The notes under the pieces: model-generated
Databases searched by the model: none
What the model was told of the DNA's origin: nothing
What the model saw: the letters and a program-made list of their open reading frames with translations, nothing else
Assembly (NCBI GenBank): GCA_963821815.1
Contig: CAWGFG010000002.1
Coordinates: forward strand, 124,001 to 188,000
DNA: 64,000 bases
Direction of reading: 5' to 3'
From: JASGTU01 sp963821815
GTDB taxonomy: Bacteria > Chloroflexota > Anaerolineae > Caldilineales > Caldilineaceae
Translations under genes and position numbers: made by a program
Part shown: positions 35,814 to 44,478 of the stretch, in pieces
How positions within the stretch are numbered: the first letter of the stretch is position 1
How the letters are laid out: the number at the start of each line of letters is the position of its first letter

Positions 35814-37151
35814 GTGAGCGTTCTTGAACGAGAAACGAAATTGAAAGAGGTAGTGGAAGCAGCCGACGCTTTCAACGAGGAGACCGTGCGTGCGCTCTCG
35901 GCGCAGCGCAACGAACCGGCGTGGATGCTGGAGTTTCGCCTGGCAGCATGGCAGCAGTTTGAATCCATGCCATGGCCGCAGCCAACAGACGACGCCTGGC
36001 GACGCACCAGCCTGAAGGGCTTCCACATGGACAGCTATCAGCCCTATGCCACTGCCTCGGCAGACGGCGTCGTGGATGCGCTGATCCAAAATGAGTTGGA
36101 TGAGATGGAGAGCGCGGCGAGCATCGTCTTCCAGGACGGCGCGGTACAGTATCGCGACGAGACAGTCGATCTGGCAGCCAAGGGCGTGATTTTCACGGAT
36201 CTGCAGACGGCATTGACCGAACATGAAGCGCTGGTTAAAGAGCATTTCATGACTGAGATCGTGAAGCCGGAGCAGAATAAGTTCACTGCCCTGCATGCAG
36301 CGTTGTGGGACAGCGGTGCGTTTATTTACGTGCCGAAGAATGTGAGTGTCGAACTGCCGCTGCAGGTAATCCTGAACCAGGCAACCGACGGGGTCGGCGG
36401 CTATCATCACACGCTGCTTGTTGCAGAAACGGGCTCCGAGGTCACGATAGTGGATGACCTGCTCGGCGCTGAGAAGGGTCTGCAGAGCAGTGTGGTTGAA
36501 CTGGACGTACAGGCCAACGCGATTGTACGCTACATGAATCTACAGGACTTTCAGCATACGGCCTACAACTTCCTTACTGGACGCGCAGTGCTACAGCGCG
36601 ACGCTGACCTGCGGTGGATTCAGGTGAGTTGGGGCAGCAAGTTGACAAAGGCCTTCCTGGACTTGGATATGGTTGGACAAGGCGTGCATGCTGAGTTGTT
36701 AGGTATCTACTTCCCGACGGACCGACAGCACATCGACCACCAGACATTGCAGATCCATCGCGTGCCGAACTGCTTCAGCGATCTGCTCTTCAACGGAGCG
36801 CTGAAGGACCGAGCACGCAGCGTTTACATGGGAATCATTCAGGTATTTCCCGGCGCACAGAAAACTGACGCCTACCAGCGTAACGGTAACCTGATCCTGG
36901 ATCGGACTGCCCGCGCAGACAGCATTCCAGGACTGGAAATTGAGGCTGACGACGTGCGTTGTACACATGCCGCCACAGTGGCGCAGGTAGAAGACGAGTA
37001 TGTCTTTTATCTCATGGCACGCGGCCTGACCCGCCCCCAGGCAGAGCGCATGATTGTCCAGGGCTTCTTCCAGGCAGTGTTGGACCGAGTACCGGTCGAG
37101 AGCGTGGTGACCAAGCTGGAACGAGTCATCGAGCGCAAGATCGGCGGATAA
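35814..37151 (+). CDS. sufD: Fe-S cluster assembly protein SufD
   Basis: A 445-residue partner of SufB. The beta-helix core shares the SufBD pattern, including NKFTALHAALWDSGAFIYVP and TAYNFLTGRAVLQRDADLRW, with the C-terminal helical block CTHAATVAQVEDEYVFYLMARG that contains the conserved His at the SufB interface. The GTG start at 35814 is supported by GGAGG. It lies 62 bases after sufB. Confidence 0.96.
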   Translation: MSVLERETKLKEVVEAADAFNEETVRALSAQRNEPAWMLEFRLAAWQQFESMPWPQPTDDAWRRTSLKGFHMDSYQPYATASADGVVDALIQNELDEMESAASIVFQDGAVQYRDETVDLAAKGVIFTDLQTALTEHEALVKEHFMTEIVKPEQNKFTALHAALWDSGAFIYVPKNVSVELPLQVILNQATDGVGGYHHTLLVAETGSEVTIVDDLLGAEKGLQSSVVELDVQANAIVRYMNLQDFQHTAYNFLTGRAVLQRDADLRWIQVSWGSKLTKAFLDLDMVGQGVHAELLGIYFPTDRQHIDHQTLQIHRVPNCFSDLLFNGALKDRARSVYMGIIQVFPGAQKTDAYQRNGNLILDRTARADSIPGLEIEADDVRCTHAATVAQVEDEYVFYLMARGLTRPQAERMIVQGFFQAVLDRVPVESVVTKLERVIERKIGG

Positions 37152-37371
37152 TCAGACGAGTTTGGTAAGTCGTCGCGGGGCGGGAGCGGATGAAAGTGCG
37201 TTCCCGCTTCGCATCGATCGCTTACTAGGCCAAGTGCCGACGTGCGGACGGCTGTTATTGCCCGCACAAAGTGTGTGGAGTAAGATAACACGACTGCCCC
37301 ATCTGTTTCGGTGGGCATTATGAGTTCCGATAGTGAATGACTAGAGCAATACAAGTAGAGTGGTAAACCTG

Positions 37372-38637
37372 ATGACGATGGCAACAATCACAAAACCTGA
37401 CGCCGAGAGAGTTATGAAGAGTGTAGAGGAAATCCGAGCAGATTTTCCCATCTTAACGCGGCTTATAGATGGAAAGCCCTTGTCCTACTTGGACAATGGC
37501 GCTACTAGCCAGAAGCCGTTGTCCGTCATCGAAGCGATGAATGAGTACTATCGACGTTACAATTCAAACGTACATCGCGGCGTGCATAAGCTGAGCGAAG
37601 AGGCGACCGCAGCCTATGAGCAGTCACGGCTGCGTATTGGACGCTTCATCAACGCAAACAGTGACAAAGAGATTGTCGTCACAAAGGGTACGACCGAATC
37701 CATCAACCTGGTCGCCAACTCGTGGGGTCGCGCCAATCTCGGGCCCGGCGATGAAGTGCTGATCACGGAGATGGAGCATCACAGCAACATTGTGCCGTGG
37801 CAGCTGATGCGCGACCAACTTGGATTCACGCTGCGCTATATACCCATCACGATGCAGGGCGAGTTGGACTTCAGCAACATCGACGAGCTGCTCAACGAGC
37901 GGACCAAGCTTGTAGCCTTTACGCACGTGAGCAATGTGCTGGGCACGATCAACCCGGTGGATGAACTCGTGGAAATGGCGCACACAGTGGGAGCCAAAGT
38001 GCTTCTGGATGGTGCACAGAGCGTTCCCCATATCCCTGTGGACGTGCAAGCGCTTGACATCGATTTCATGGCCTTCAGCGGTCACAAAATGTGCGGACCC
38101 ACTGGTGTCGGTATTCTATATGCCAAGCGAGCTAACCTTGAAGAGATGCCGCCATGGATGGGCGGCGGCGATATGATTCGCGAAGTTAAAATGGAAGCCA
38201 GCAAGTGGAACACAATACCGTACAAGTTCGAGGCAGGTACACCACCGATTGCCGAGCTTATTGGCCTGGGCGCTGCCGTCGACTATCTGTCAGAAATTGG
38301 CATGGAAAATGTGGCTGTCCACGATGCTCACCTTGTTACCTATGCGTGGGATCGCCTGAATGACGTCGAGGGCTTGAGTATTCTCGGCCCGGGAGCGGAA
38401 GAGCGCAGCAGCCTCATTTCATTCACGTTCGGCGAGATCCATCCGCATGATCTGTCGGCGATTCTGGATCGTTCCGGCGTGGCCATTCGGGCGGGGCACC
38501 ATTGCGCGCAGCCGGTGCACGATAAGTTTGGCATTTCCGGCAGCGCTCGCGCGAGTATGTATTTGTACAACACGAAAGAGGAAATCGATCGTCTGGTTGA
38601 AGGACTAGAAGAAGCAGTTGATCTGTTCGCTTGGTAG
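37372..38637 (+). CDS. sufS: Cysteine desulfurase SufS
   Basis: A 421-residue PLP-dependent enzyme that takes sulphur from cysteine for cluster assembly. LDNGATSQKP near the N-terminus, the ITEMEHHSNIVPWQ segment, the PLP lysine in FSGHKMCGPTGVGILY, and the catalytic Cys in AGHHCAQPV are all present, as in group II desulfurases. Start choice is open: an upstream GTG at 37360 and ATGs at 37372 and 37378 are in frame, none with a clear ribosome site. It follows sufD by about 200 bases. Confidence 0.95.
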   Translation: MTMATITKPDAERVMKSVEEIRADFPILTRLIDGKPLSYLDNGATSQKPLSVIEAMNEYYRRYNSNVHRGVHKLSEEATAAYEQSRLRIGRFINANSDKEIVVTKGTTESINLVANSWGRANLGPGDEVLITEMEHHSNIVPWQLMRDQLGFTLRYIPITMQGELDFSNIDELLNERTKLVAFTHVSNVLGTINPVDELVEMAHTVGAKVLLDGAQSVPHIPVDVQALDIDFMAFSGHKMCGPTGVGILYAKRANLEEMPPWMGGGDMIREVKMEASKWNTIPYKFEAGTPPIAELIGLGAAVDYLSEIGMENVAVHDAHLVTYAWDRLNDVEGLSILGPGAEERSSLISFTFGEIHPHDLSAILDRSGVAIRAGHHCAQPVHDKFGISGSARASMYLYNTKEEIDRLVEGLEEAVDLFAW

Positions 38638-38702
38638 TGCCTATCAGACCAAGTGAATTGGCAAGGTCAGCAAATGTCTGACGCCTAGAATCGAAGGGCA
38701 TT

Positions 38703-39083
38703 ATGGACGCACTATATCGAGAAGCAATCATGGACCACTACCGCCATCCGCGGCACAAAGGTCACCTGGAGGAGTCGGATATTCATTATCACGACACCAA
38801 TCCATTCTGCGGCGACGATATTACTATCGAGCTGAAAGTGGAAGATGGCAAAGTGGTGGATGCGGCTTTCAACGGCAGCGGTTGCGCCATCAGCATGGCG
38901 ACGGCAAGCATGCTTATGGAGGAGATCGTGGGCATGGATGTGGAGGAACTCAAGAAGTGGGACAAAGAGTACATCCTCGACATGCTGGGGATCGATATTG
39001 GGCCGGTACGGCTCAAGTGCGCCTTGCTGCCACTGAAAGCGTTGAAAGCCGGCGTCTGGGGCCTGGAGGAATGGCCGGAATAG
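38703..39083 (+). CDS. sufU: Zinc-dependent sulphurtransferase SufU
   Basis: A 126-residue protein that accepts sulphur from SufS. The zinc ligands are in place: C36 and D38 in NPFCGDD, C61 in GSGCAISMA and C106 in RLKCALLP; the last would be the acceptor Cys. The start MDALYREAIMDHYRHPRHKG is typical. The segment between the second and third cysteines is about 17 residues shorter than in Bacillus SufU. It sits 65 bases after sufS. Confidence 0.94.
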   Translation: MDALYREAIMDHYRHPRHKGHLEESDIHYHDTNPFCGDDITIELKVEDGKVVDAAFNGSGCAISMATASMLMEEIVGMDVEELKKWDKEYILDMLGIDIGPVRLKCALLPLKALKAGVWGLEEWPE

Positions 39084-39155
39084 CTTGCCGGAAAGCATGA
39101 CCTTAACAAATACCAACCATCCACGAATCCACAGAAAGCATGGCGGGATACGGGT

Positions 39156-39473
39156 ATGGACGACTATGTGAAAGTAGGAACTGTCGACGAATTGCAACCT
39201 GGGCAGAGCAAGGTCGTCGAAGTGGAAGATGTGCGCATCGCCATCTTCAATATTGACGGCCAATTATATGCCGTCGAAGATGTATGCTCGCACGACGGCG
39301 CCCCGCTATACGATGGAACCATCGTGGAAGGTTGCCAGATTGAATGCCCTCGTCATGGGGCGAGGTTTGATATCACGACCGGTGCAGCAGTACGCATGCC
39401 GGCTTTCGCGCCAATCGAAACGTTCGATGTGCGCATCGAGGGCGATGATGTTTTTGTAGAAGCCCCGTTCTAG
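39156..39473 (+). CDS. Rieske-type [2Fe-2S] ferredoxin
   Basis: A 105-residue Rieske protein. The cluster ligands are C44 and H46 in VCSHDGAP, and C64 and H67 in ECPRHGARFD. The short length, lack of a membrane segment and the FDVRIEGDDVFVE end fit soluble ferredoxin components of dioxygenases, or the Rieske ferredoxins found inside suf operons. Its position between sufU and sufT suggests an electron supply or cluster-carrier role in assembly; this is inference. Confidence 0.92.
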   Translation: MDDYVKVGTVDELQPGQSKVVEVEDVRIAIFNIDGQLYAVEDVCSHDGAPLYDGTIVEGCQIECPRHGARFDITTGAAVRMPAFAPIETFDVRIEGDDVFVEAPF

Positions 39474-39526
39474 AAGTACGTAACTGGCGGAACTGCCAGT
39501 CGAATATTGACCTGGGAGAGACCCAA

Positions 39527-39841
39527 ATGAGTATTCCATCCACTGACGAAATCCGAGAGATGATCCGCGCCAAAGTGCGCGATCCTGAGTTGATGGTCAA
39601 CATCGTTGATCTAGGCTTAGTTTACAGTATCGAAATCAGCGAGGATGACTCCGCTGAGATTACTATGACGTTGACAAGTCCCGGCTGTCCTGCAGGCCCG
39701 ATGATTATCGGCAACTGTCAAAAAGAAGTCCATGACGCGTTTCCCGACCTGTCAGAGGTCAACATTCATCTGACATGGACACCATTCTGGAATCCAGATA
39801 TGATGTCCGAGGAAGCGAAAGAGGAGTTCGGCATCTTCTAG
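39527..39841 (+). CDS. sufT: SufT/MIP18-family (DUF59) Fe-S assembly factor
   Basis: A 104-residue DUF59 protein. The pattern VRDPELMVNIVDLGLVY and the TSPGCPAG loop, with the conserved Cys, are as in SufT and PaaD. Such proteins help mature Fe-S proteins and commonly end suf operons. It is the last gene of the operon, 53 bases after the Rieske gene, and is followed by a strong terminator. GGGAGAG lies before the ATG. Confidence 0.9.
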   Translation: MSIPSTDEIREMIRAKVRDPELMVNIVDLGLVYSIEISEDDSAEITMTLTSPGCPAGPMIIGNCQKEVHDAFPDLSEVNIHLTWTPFWNPDMMSEEAKEEFGIF

Positions 39842-39881
39842 GCCTATCCCACAGGAGCGCTCGGGCTCATAAAAGATACAT

Positions 39882-39930
39882 AAAAACAATGGACGTCCGA
39901 TCCCGTCAGGATTTGGCGTCCGTTTTTATT
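39882..39930. terminator. Bidirectional terminator after sufT
   Basis: A 13-bp stem with one mismatch and two G-U pairs (arms 39891-39903 and 39909-39921) has GTTTTTATT on its right and AAAAACAAT on its left, so a U tract follows on either strand. It stands between the convergent sufT and the repeat-protein gene. Confidence 0.88.
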
Positions 39931-39966
39931 GCGCATCGTTAGTTTCCCGCTTCTACCCATGTGCAC

Positions 39967-41532
39967 TTAATCGCCAGCTGCCTTGCCGGTATGCGACTCC
40001 AGGATGGTTTCGATCAAGCGAATCATAAGCGGATTCTGTGAGAGTGACGCTACCGGCATAGCCGCTGCACAGGCCAACGAAAAGGCAGCCACGTCCGGTT
40101 CGCCGAGACACTCGAACCAGGCTGTCTGAGAACGAAGATTGTCCGGTAGGGCTTCGGCGATCTCTACGCCGATCGGTTGCTCACCGAGTTGAGAGAGAAG
40201 CGCTTGTGCTAAGTGTCGGCGACCCAGTTTCGACTCAGGAACATTGCTGAGGTGGGCTAGGGATAGCGTCTGTTTATTGTACTCCAGCCACTGGACCAGC
40301 GCCTCGCGATTCGCTTCGTTTGACATAAGGTCATCCAACGAACTGAAATCGGTCGGTGCTGAGAAGCCAGCATCAACTACGAAAAATCGACGATATCCTG
40401 AGGGCGCCTCTGGTCGCTTGAATTCCCACAGTAAATCGCCGTAAAGTCTGAACTCTGGCGGCAACTCGCCTTCCAGTCGCCAGTGCGCCGGGATAGCCTC
40501 GAGGACGCGCCATCGTGCAAAGTCAAAGGGCGCCTCCAGATATTGCGGCGATCCAACTTTGCCCTTGTCGTGGGGAACGACGGAGCCGATAGTGCGAACG
40601 GGCGGCAGAGAGTCGGCTCCGCGCCGGTCGTTGCCGGTGACGCTGAGTGCACCAGTATGCACATTCAGGTTGAGAAAGAGGGCAACTCCATCGCTGGGCT
40701 CTACCTCCTGCTCCGTGCTAGGCATGCGAATGAACCAGATTGTCTGCCACCCGTTGAAGGCAGGCAATGTCATGAGCGCGCGCCAGCCATCGGGCATAGG
40801 CGGCTCATACGTACGTCCGTCAAACTGCAGTCGGCGCAGCGCATCCACAGCATGGTCAGTCAGGTTCGGCGAGAGCATGTAGCGCAGCGTGTAGACGGCG
40901 CGCAAAGCATCGTCTCGGTCCGGGTCGCGGGCTAGTTGTTCGAGTCGCCGCAGTGCATCCACCGCCACGTATTCTCGGTCATCTAGCGCCAGCAGTCGAT
41001 AGAGCTCAGGCCGGTTCTCCGGCGCGATCTGATCCATCGTATCCATAACCAATGGTGCGATGTGGTCTCCCGCTTCACGCATCTGCGTGACATATTCAAG
41101 CAGCACGTGGCGATTTAGCCTGCCCTCGTCCACAGCTTCGCGCAGGCTTTGCAATGCGACATTGTTGGCATCGTTGAGGTTAGAAATGAGCGCCTGCGGC
41201 ACCGATTCGCCCAGAAACTGTGCAAGCAACTGGACGGCTGTGAGCCGCTCCTGCCCAGGCTGGCTGGGGTCCGTAGCGATGCTGCGCAGCGCTGGCACGA
41301 TGCTGCTCCGCGGTAGAAGCGCTACTACCTGGCCTAGACCACCGCGAAGTTGGCTGTCCAGAGTGCCCAGGTTCTTCAGCACCTCCGACTGCACGAGCTC
41401 GCTGGGATAGGCGTCGATGATGCTGAGGGCGGCATCCTGTAACGCAAGTTCGGACTCGGCTCCAGCCATGGCTGCTATATCCATGGTGAGCCGTCTACGC
41501 AATTGGAAGGTGTTGCTGATTTTATCGCTCAT
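39967..41532 (-). CDS. Uncharacterised HEAT-like repeat protein
   Basis: I do not recognise this 521-residue protein. Residues 30 to about 250 are a series of Leu/Ala-rich helix pairs with DDREYVAVDALRRLEQLA-like units, resembling HEAT repeats. Residues 255-400 form a strand-rich part with several Trp, Pro and Gly residues (PDGWRALMTLPAFNGW), and the end is helical again. There is no signal peptide. An extended -10 lies six bases before the ATG, as for queG. It is divergent from dnaX and convergent with the suf operon. Confidence 0.7.
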   Translation of the reverse strand: MSDKISNTFQLRRRLTMDIAAMAGAESELALQDAALSIIDAYPSELVQSEVLKNLGTLDSQLRGGLGQVVALLPRSSIVPALRSIATDPSQPGQERLTAVQLLAQFLGESVPQALISNLNDANNVALQSLREAVDEGRLNRHVLLEYVTQMREAGDHIAPLVMDTMDQIAPENRPELYRLLALDDREYVAVDALRRLEQLARDPDRDDALRAVYTLRYMLSPNLTDHAVDALRRLQFDGRTYEPPMPDGWRALMTLPAFNGWQTIWFIRMPSTEQEVEPSDGVALFLNLNVHTGALSVTGNDRRGADSLPPVRTIGSVVPHDKGKVGSPQYLEAPFDFARWRVLEAIPAHWRLEGELPPEFRLYGDLLWEFKRPEAPSGYRRFFVVDAGFSAPTDFSSLDDLMSNEANREALVQWLEYNKQTLSLAHLSNVPESKLGRRHLAQALLSQLGEQPIGVEIAEALPDNLRSQTAWFECLGEPDVAAFSLACAAAMPVASLSQNPLMIRLIETILESHTGKAAGD

Positions 41533-41538
41533 GCATTC

Positions 41539-41547
41539 AGTATAGCA
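41539..41547 (-). promoter_or_regulatory. Extended -10 of the HEAT-like gene, probably leaderless
   Basis: On the minus strand TGCTATACT ends six bases before the ATG at 41532, so the first transcribed base should be at or next to the start codon. The -35 region shows no match. Confidence 0.6.
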
Positions 41548-41588
41548 TATTTGCTTAGCACATTTGGTCGGAAAATGGCTCAGTTAGC

Positions 41589-41617
41589 TTGCCGCGGCCT
41601 ATCATTGATGCTACACT
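41589..41617 (+). promoter_or_regulatory. Probable promoter of dnaX-ybaB-recR
   Basis: TTGCCG (41589-41594) and TACACT (41612-41617) are 17 bases apart, with TG at 41609-41610 giving an extended -10. It is about 57 bases before the dnaX ATG. Confidence 0.6.
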
Positions 41618-41674
41618 AACTCTACGAAAGTGGGCGAACCAGACGCCCGTTATTCATGAAGTAGGAACTGTTCA

Positions 41675-43315
41675 ATGCCCCAGGCTTTATACAGAAAATG
41701 GAGAAGCCAGACCTTCGATGAGGTCGTCGGCCAGGAGCATGTCACGCAGACGCTGAAGAATGCACTGCGAGATGATCGCATCGCGCACGCCTATCTGTTC
41801 TCCGGACCGCGCGGCACGGGCAAGACAAGCACCGCACGCATCCTGGCCAAAGCGCTGAATTGCTCTGCACCGGAAGACGAGCGTCCCTGCAATCAGTGCG
41901 CAACCTGCGTGGCGATCAACGAAGGTCGTATGATCGACCTCATCGAGATCGACGCGGCCAGCAATCGCGGCATCGATGACATCCGTGAATTGCGCGATAG
42001 GGTAGGCTTCCGTCCCAGCGAAGGTCGCTACAAGGTCTACATCATCGACGAAGTCCATATGTTAACCAAAGAGGCGTTCAACGCGCTGTTGAAAACCTTG
42101 GAAGAACCGCCTCCGCACGCCCGTTTTATCTTAGCTACTACGGAACCAGAGAAGATCCTCGCTACGGTGCTGAGCCGGTGTCAGCGACTGGACTTCCGCC
42201 GCATCCCCACGCAGGAAATCGCCAGCCATTTGCGGCACATTCTTGAAGAAGAGGGCTACGACGGCGAGGACGAGGCACTGACCGCCATCGCGCAGAGCTC
42301 TGAAGGCTGCATGCGCGACGCCATCAGTCTGCTGGACCAGATGATCAGCTACGGTCCGGTTGTTTCACTGGAGCAGGTACAGAAGGTATTGGGCGCAGTC
42401 AGCGCGCACCAAGTTATCGAGTTTGCGGATGCGCTCGTGGCGAAGGAGATCGCCGCCGCCTTGCAACAGGTGCAGCAGCTTATTCTGAACGGCTCGAGCC
42501 TGGTCGAGTTTACATCGCAGCTGATTGACTATCTGCGCGGCGTGATGCTATTTCAGATCACCGAGGATGCAGGTTTGTTGGACCAATGGCCACAGGATAG
42601 CGTGGAGGCAATGGCACGTCACGCTAAGGAATGGCATCAGACGCAAACACTATTTGCGGTCAAGCGTTTTGCCGAGACCATTCCCCAGTTGAAGGGCGGC
42701 TATCAGCCACAGTTACCGCTGGAGCTGGCGCTCATCGAGGTGATCAACGGTCAACCGGTTCCCGTGGTTCAGCAAGAGGCTGCGCAGGTTTCTGCGGCGC
42801 AGCCAGTTCATCAGAGTGGTCAACAAGCTACAACACAGCCGGCTCAGACAACGCCGGCACAGGAGCAGGCTCAGTCGAAGGCGAAGGTAGAAACTCAGAA
42901 AGCCGAGCCCCCTCCTCTTGACGAGAATGCGCTGCGATTATTGAACCAGCAATGGAACGGGTTTCTGCAAACCGTGAAGCGGAATATTGGTTTTCAGGCG
43001 GAGGCTGCGTTGCGCGCGGTCAGCGACAAGGCCGTAGCCGAGAACAGTGTCGCCCTGGCGTTCGGTGAGAATGACTTTTCGCGGCAACGCATCCTGGAGG
43101 CGGAGACAAGGAAGGCGATCACAACTTTGCTATCGGACATGCTGGGCCGTTCCATCGTACTTGAATGCCAACTGGGAAGCGAAGCCAAATTGCGCAATGT
43201 TGTGCGAATGGGTACGGGCAAGACGGTCGGAGAGGACGCAGATCCCCTCGTGGACTATCTCGTAAATGACCTGGGCGCGCGAGTCGTGGATCCATCCGAA
43301 TATCAGCTAGAATAG
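41675..43315 (+). CDS. dnaX: DNA polymerase III subunit gamma/tau
   Basis: A 546-residue clamp-loader ATPase. It has Walker A GPRGTGKTST (about 45-54), a four-cysteine zinc module (NCSAPEDERPCNQCATC), the Walker B DEVHML and sensor LATTEPEKIL segments, and a collar domain to about residue 365. A Gln/Pro/Ala-rich linker (about 365-415) leads to a C-terminal tau-like domain. The whole is a typical tau-length product; I see no obvious slippery A/T run for gamma production. It heads the conserved dnaX-ybaB-recR operon. Confidence 0.96.
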   Translation: MPQALYRKWRSQTFDEVVGQEHVTQTLKNALRDDRIAHAYLFSGPRGTGKTSTARILAKALNCSAPEDERPCNQCATCVAINEGRMIDLIEIDAASNRGIDDIRELRDRVGFRPSEGRYKVYIIDEVHMLTKEAFNALLKTLEEPPPHARFILATTEPEKILATVLSRCQRLDFRRIPTQEIASHLRHILEEEGYDGEDEALTAIAQSSEGCMRDAISLLDQMISYGPVVSLEQVQKVLGAVSAHQVIEFADALVAKEIAAALQQVQQLILNGSSLVEFTSQLIDYLRGVMLFQITEDAGLLDQWPQDSVEAMARHAKEWHQTQTLFAVKRFAETIPQLKGGYQPQLPLELALIEVINGQPVPVVQQEAAQVSAAQPVHQSGQQATTQPAQTTPAQEQAQSKAKVETQKAEPPPLDENALRLLNQQWNGFLQTVKRNIGFQAEAALRAVSDKAVAENSVALAFGENDFSRQRILEAETRKAITTLLSDMLGRSIVLECQLGSEAKLRNVVRMGTGKTVGEDADPLVDYLVNDLGARVVDPSEYQLE

Positions 43316-43391
43316 CCTACTGATTGTATATTTTCACCTCAACTGAATGCAGTTATTGGAACGATTGAACTAGAACTGTTGGGAGATAAGA

Positions 43392-43766
43392 ATGGCTAAA
43401 GGCAAGAAACGAAGCGGACGAGGCATGCCCGCTGGCCCGGCTAACATGGGCGGCGGCATGGGCAACCTCATGAGCCAAATGCAGAAACTGCAGGAGGACA
43501 TGGAAAAGACGCAGGCCGAACTGGAAGAAGAAGAACTGTCGGTCACGGCGGGCGGCGGTATCGTTAAGGTTGTCATCACCGGCAAGCGTAAGATTCGTTC
43601 CATCGAAATCGATCCGGAAGTAGTCGATCCTGATGACGTTGAGATGTTGCAGGATGTGGTCGTCGCCGCCGTGAATGACGCGCTGGAGCAGGTAGAGAAG
43701 CTACAGGAAGAGCGCTTGGGCGGGTTGACGTCCGGTCTCAATCTGCCGCCAGGCCTCGGCATCTAG
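43392..43766 (+). CDS. YbaB/EbfC nucleoid-associated protein
   Basis: A 124-residue DNA-binding protein. After a basic Gly/Met-rich head of about 24 residues, the YbaB core includes MGNLMSQMQKLQEDMEKTQAEL and the conserved VTAGGGIVKVVITGKRKI strand pair. The dimer binds DNA as tweezers and helps organise the nucleoid. It sits between dnaX and recR in the order found in most bacteria. Confidence 0.95.
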   Translation: MAKGKKRSGRGMPAGPANMGGGMGNLMSQMQKLQEDMEKTQAELEEEELSVTAGGGIVKVVITGKRKIRSIEIDPEVVDPDDVEMLQDVVVAAVNDALEQVEKLQEERLGGLTSGLNLPPGLGI

Positions 43767-43781
43767 GCTACTGTCATCTAC

Positions 43782-44402
43782 ATGAGCACATTAGCCGAAC
43801 CCGTCACCAGAGTTATCGAAGCATTTGCCCAACTACCCGGCATCGGTACGAAAACAGCCAGCCGCCTGGCCTACTATCTCCTACGCAGCGATGAAGCAAT
43901 CTCATTGGAGTTGGCCGCTGCATTGGAGGAACTCAAGGCCGGCACGCTGTTCTGCAGCATCTGCCACAATATCGCCGACCGCGATCCCTGCTCGATCTGC
44001 GCCGATCAGCAACGGGATCACTCCATCATATGCGTGGTGGAGGAACCGCTGGACGTGCAGGCCATTGAGCGCACGCACGAGTTCAGAGGCGTCTATCATG
44101 TGTTGCACGGCAAGATTTCACCCATGGACGGCATCGGGCCAGATGATCTAAAGATCGGCGAACTGATGCGTCGCATCCAGACGAACAGTGAGCGCGAAGG
44201 CGCGGCTGAGGTACACGAGTTGCTCTTGGCGACCAATCCCAATCTTGAAGGCGAGGCAACGGCCATGTACATCTCACGGCTGGCAAAGCCGTTTGGCGTA
44301 CGCGTGACGCGTCTTGCGCGTGGTTTGCCCATGGGCGGCGATCTGGAATATGCCGACGAAGTAACGCTAGGGCGCGCGCTCGAAGGTCGCAGTGAAATGT
44401 AG
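43782..44402 (+). CDS. recR: Recombination mediator RecR
   Basis: A 206-residue protein that, with RecO and RecF, loads RecA on gapped DNA. It has the helix-hairpin-helix LPGIGTKTASRLAYYLL, the four-cysteine zinc finger CSICHNIADRDPCSIC, and a Toprim domain beginning IICVVEEPLDVQAIERT with HGKISPMDGIGPDDL. Length is normal. It lies 15 bases after ybaB. Confidence 0.97.
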   Translation: MSTLAEPVTRVIEAFAQLPGIGTKTASRLAYYLLRSDEAISLELAAALEELKAGTLFCSICHNIADRDPCSICADQQRDHSIICVVEEPLDVQAIERTHEFRGVYHVLHGKISPMDGIGPDDLKIGELMRRIQTNSEREGAAEVHELLLATNPNLEGEATAMYISRLAKPFGVRVTRLARGLPMGGDLEYADEVTLGRALEGRSEM

Positions 44403-44478
44403 GCGCGTTCCCCCGTGTAATTATGCGCAGTCGAAGTGCGTCGATTGCCGACTATCCACTTGAAACAGGACACGCTAC

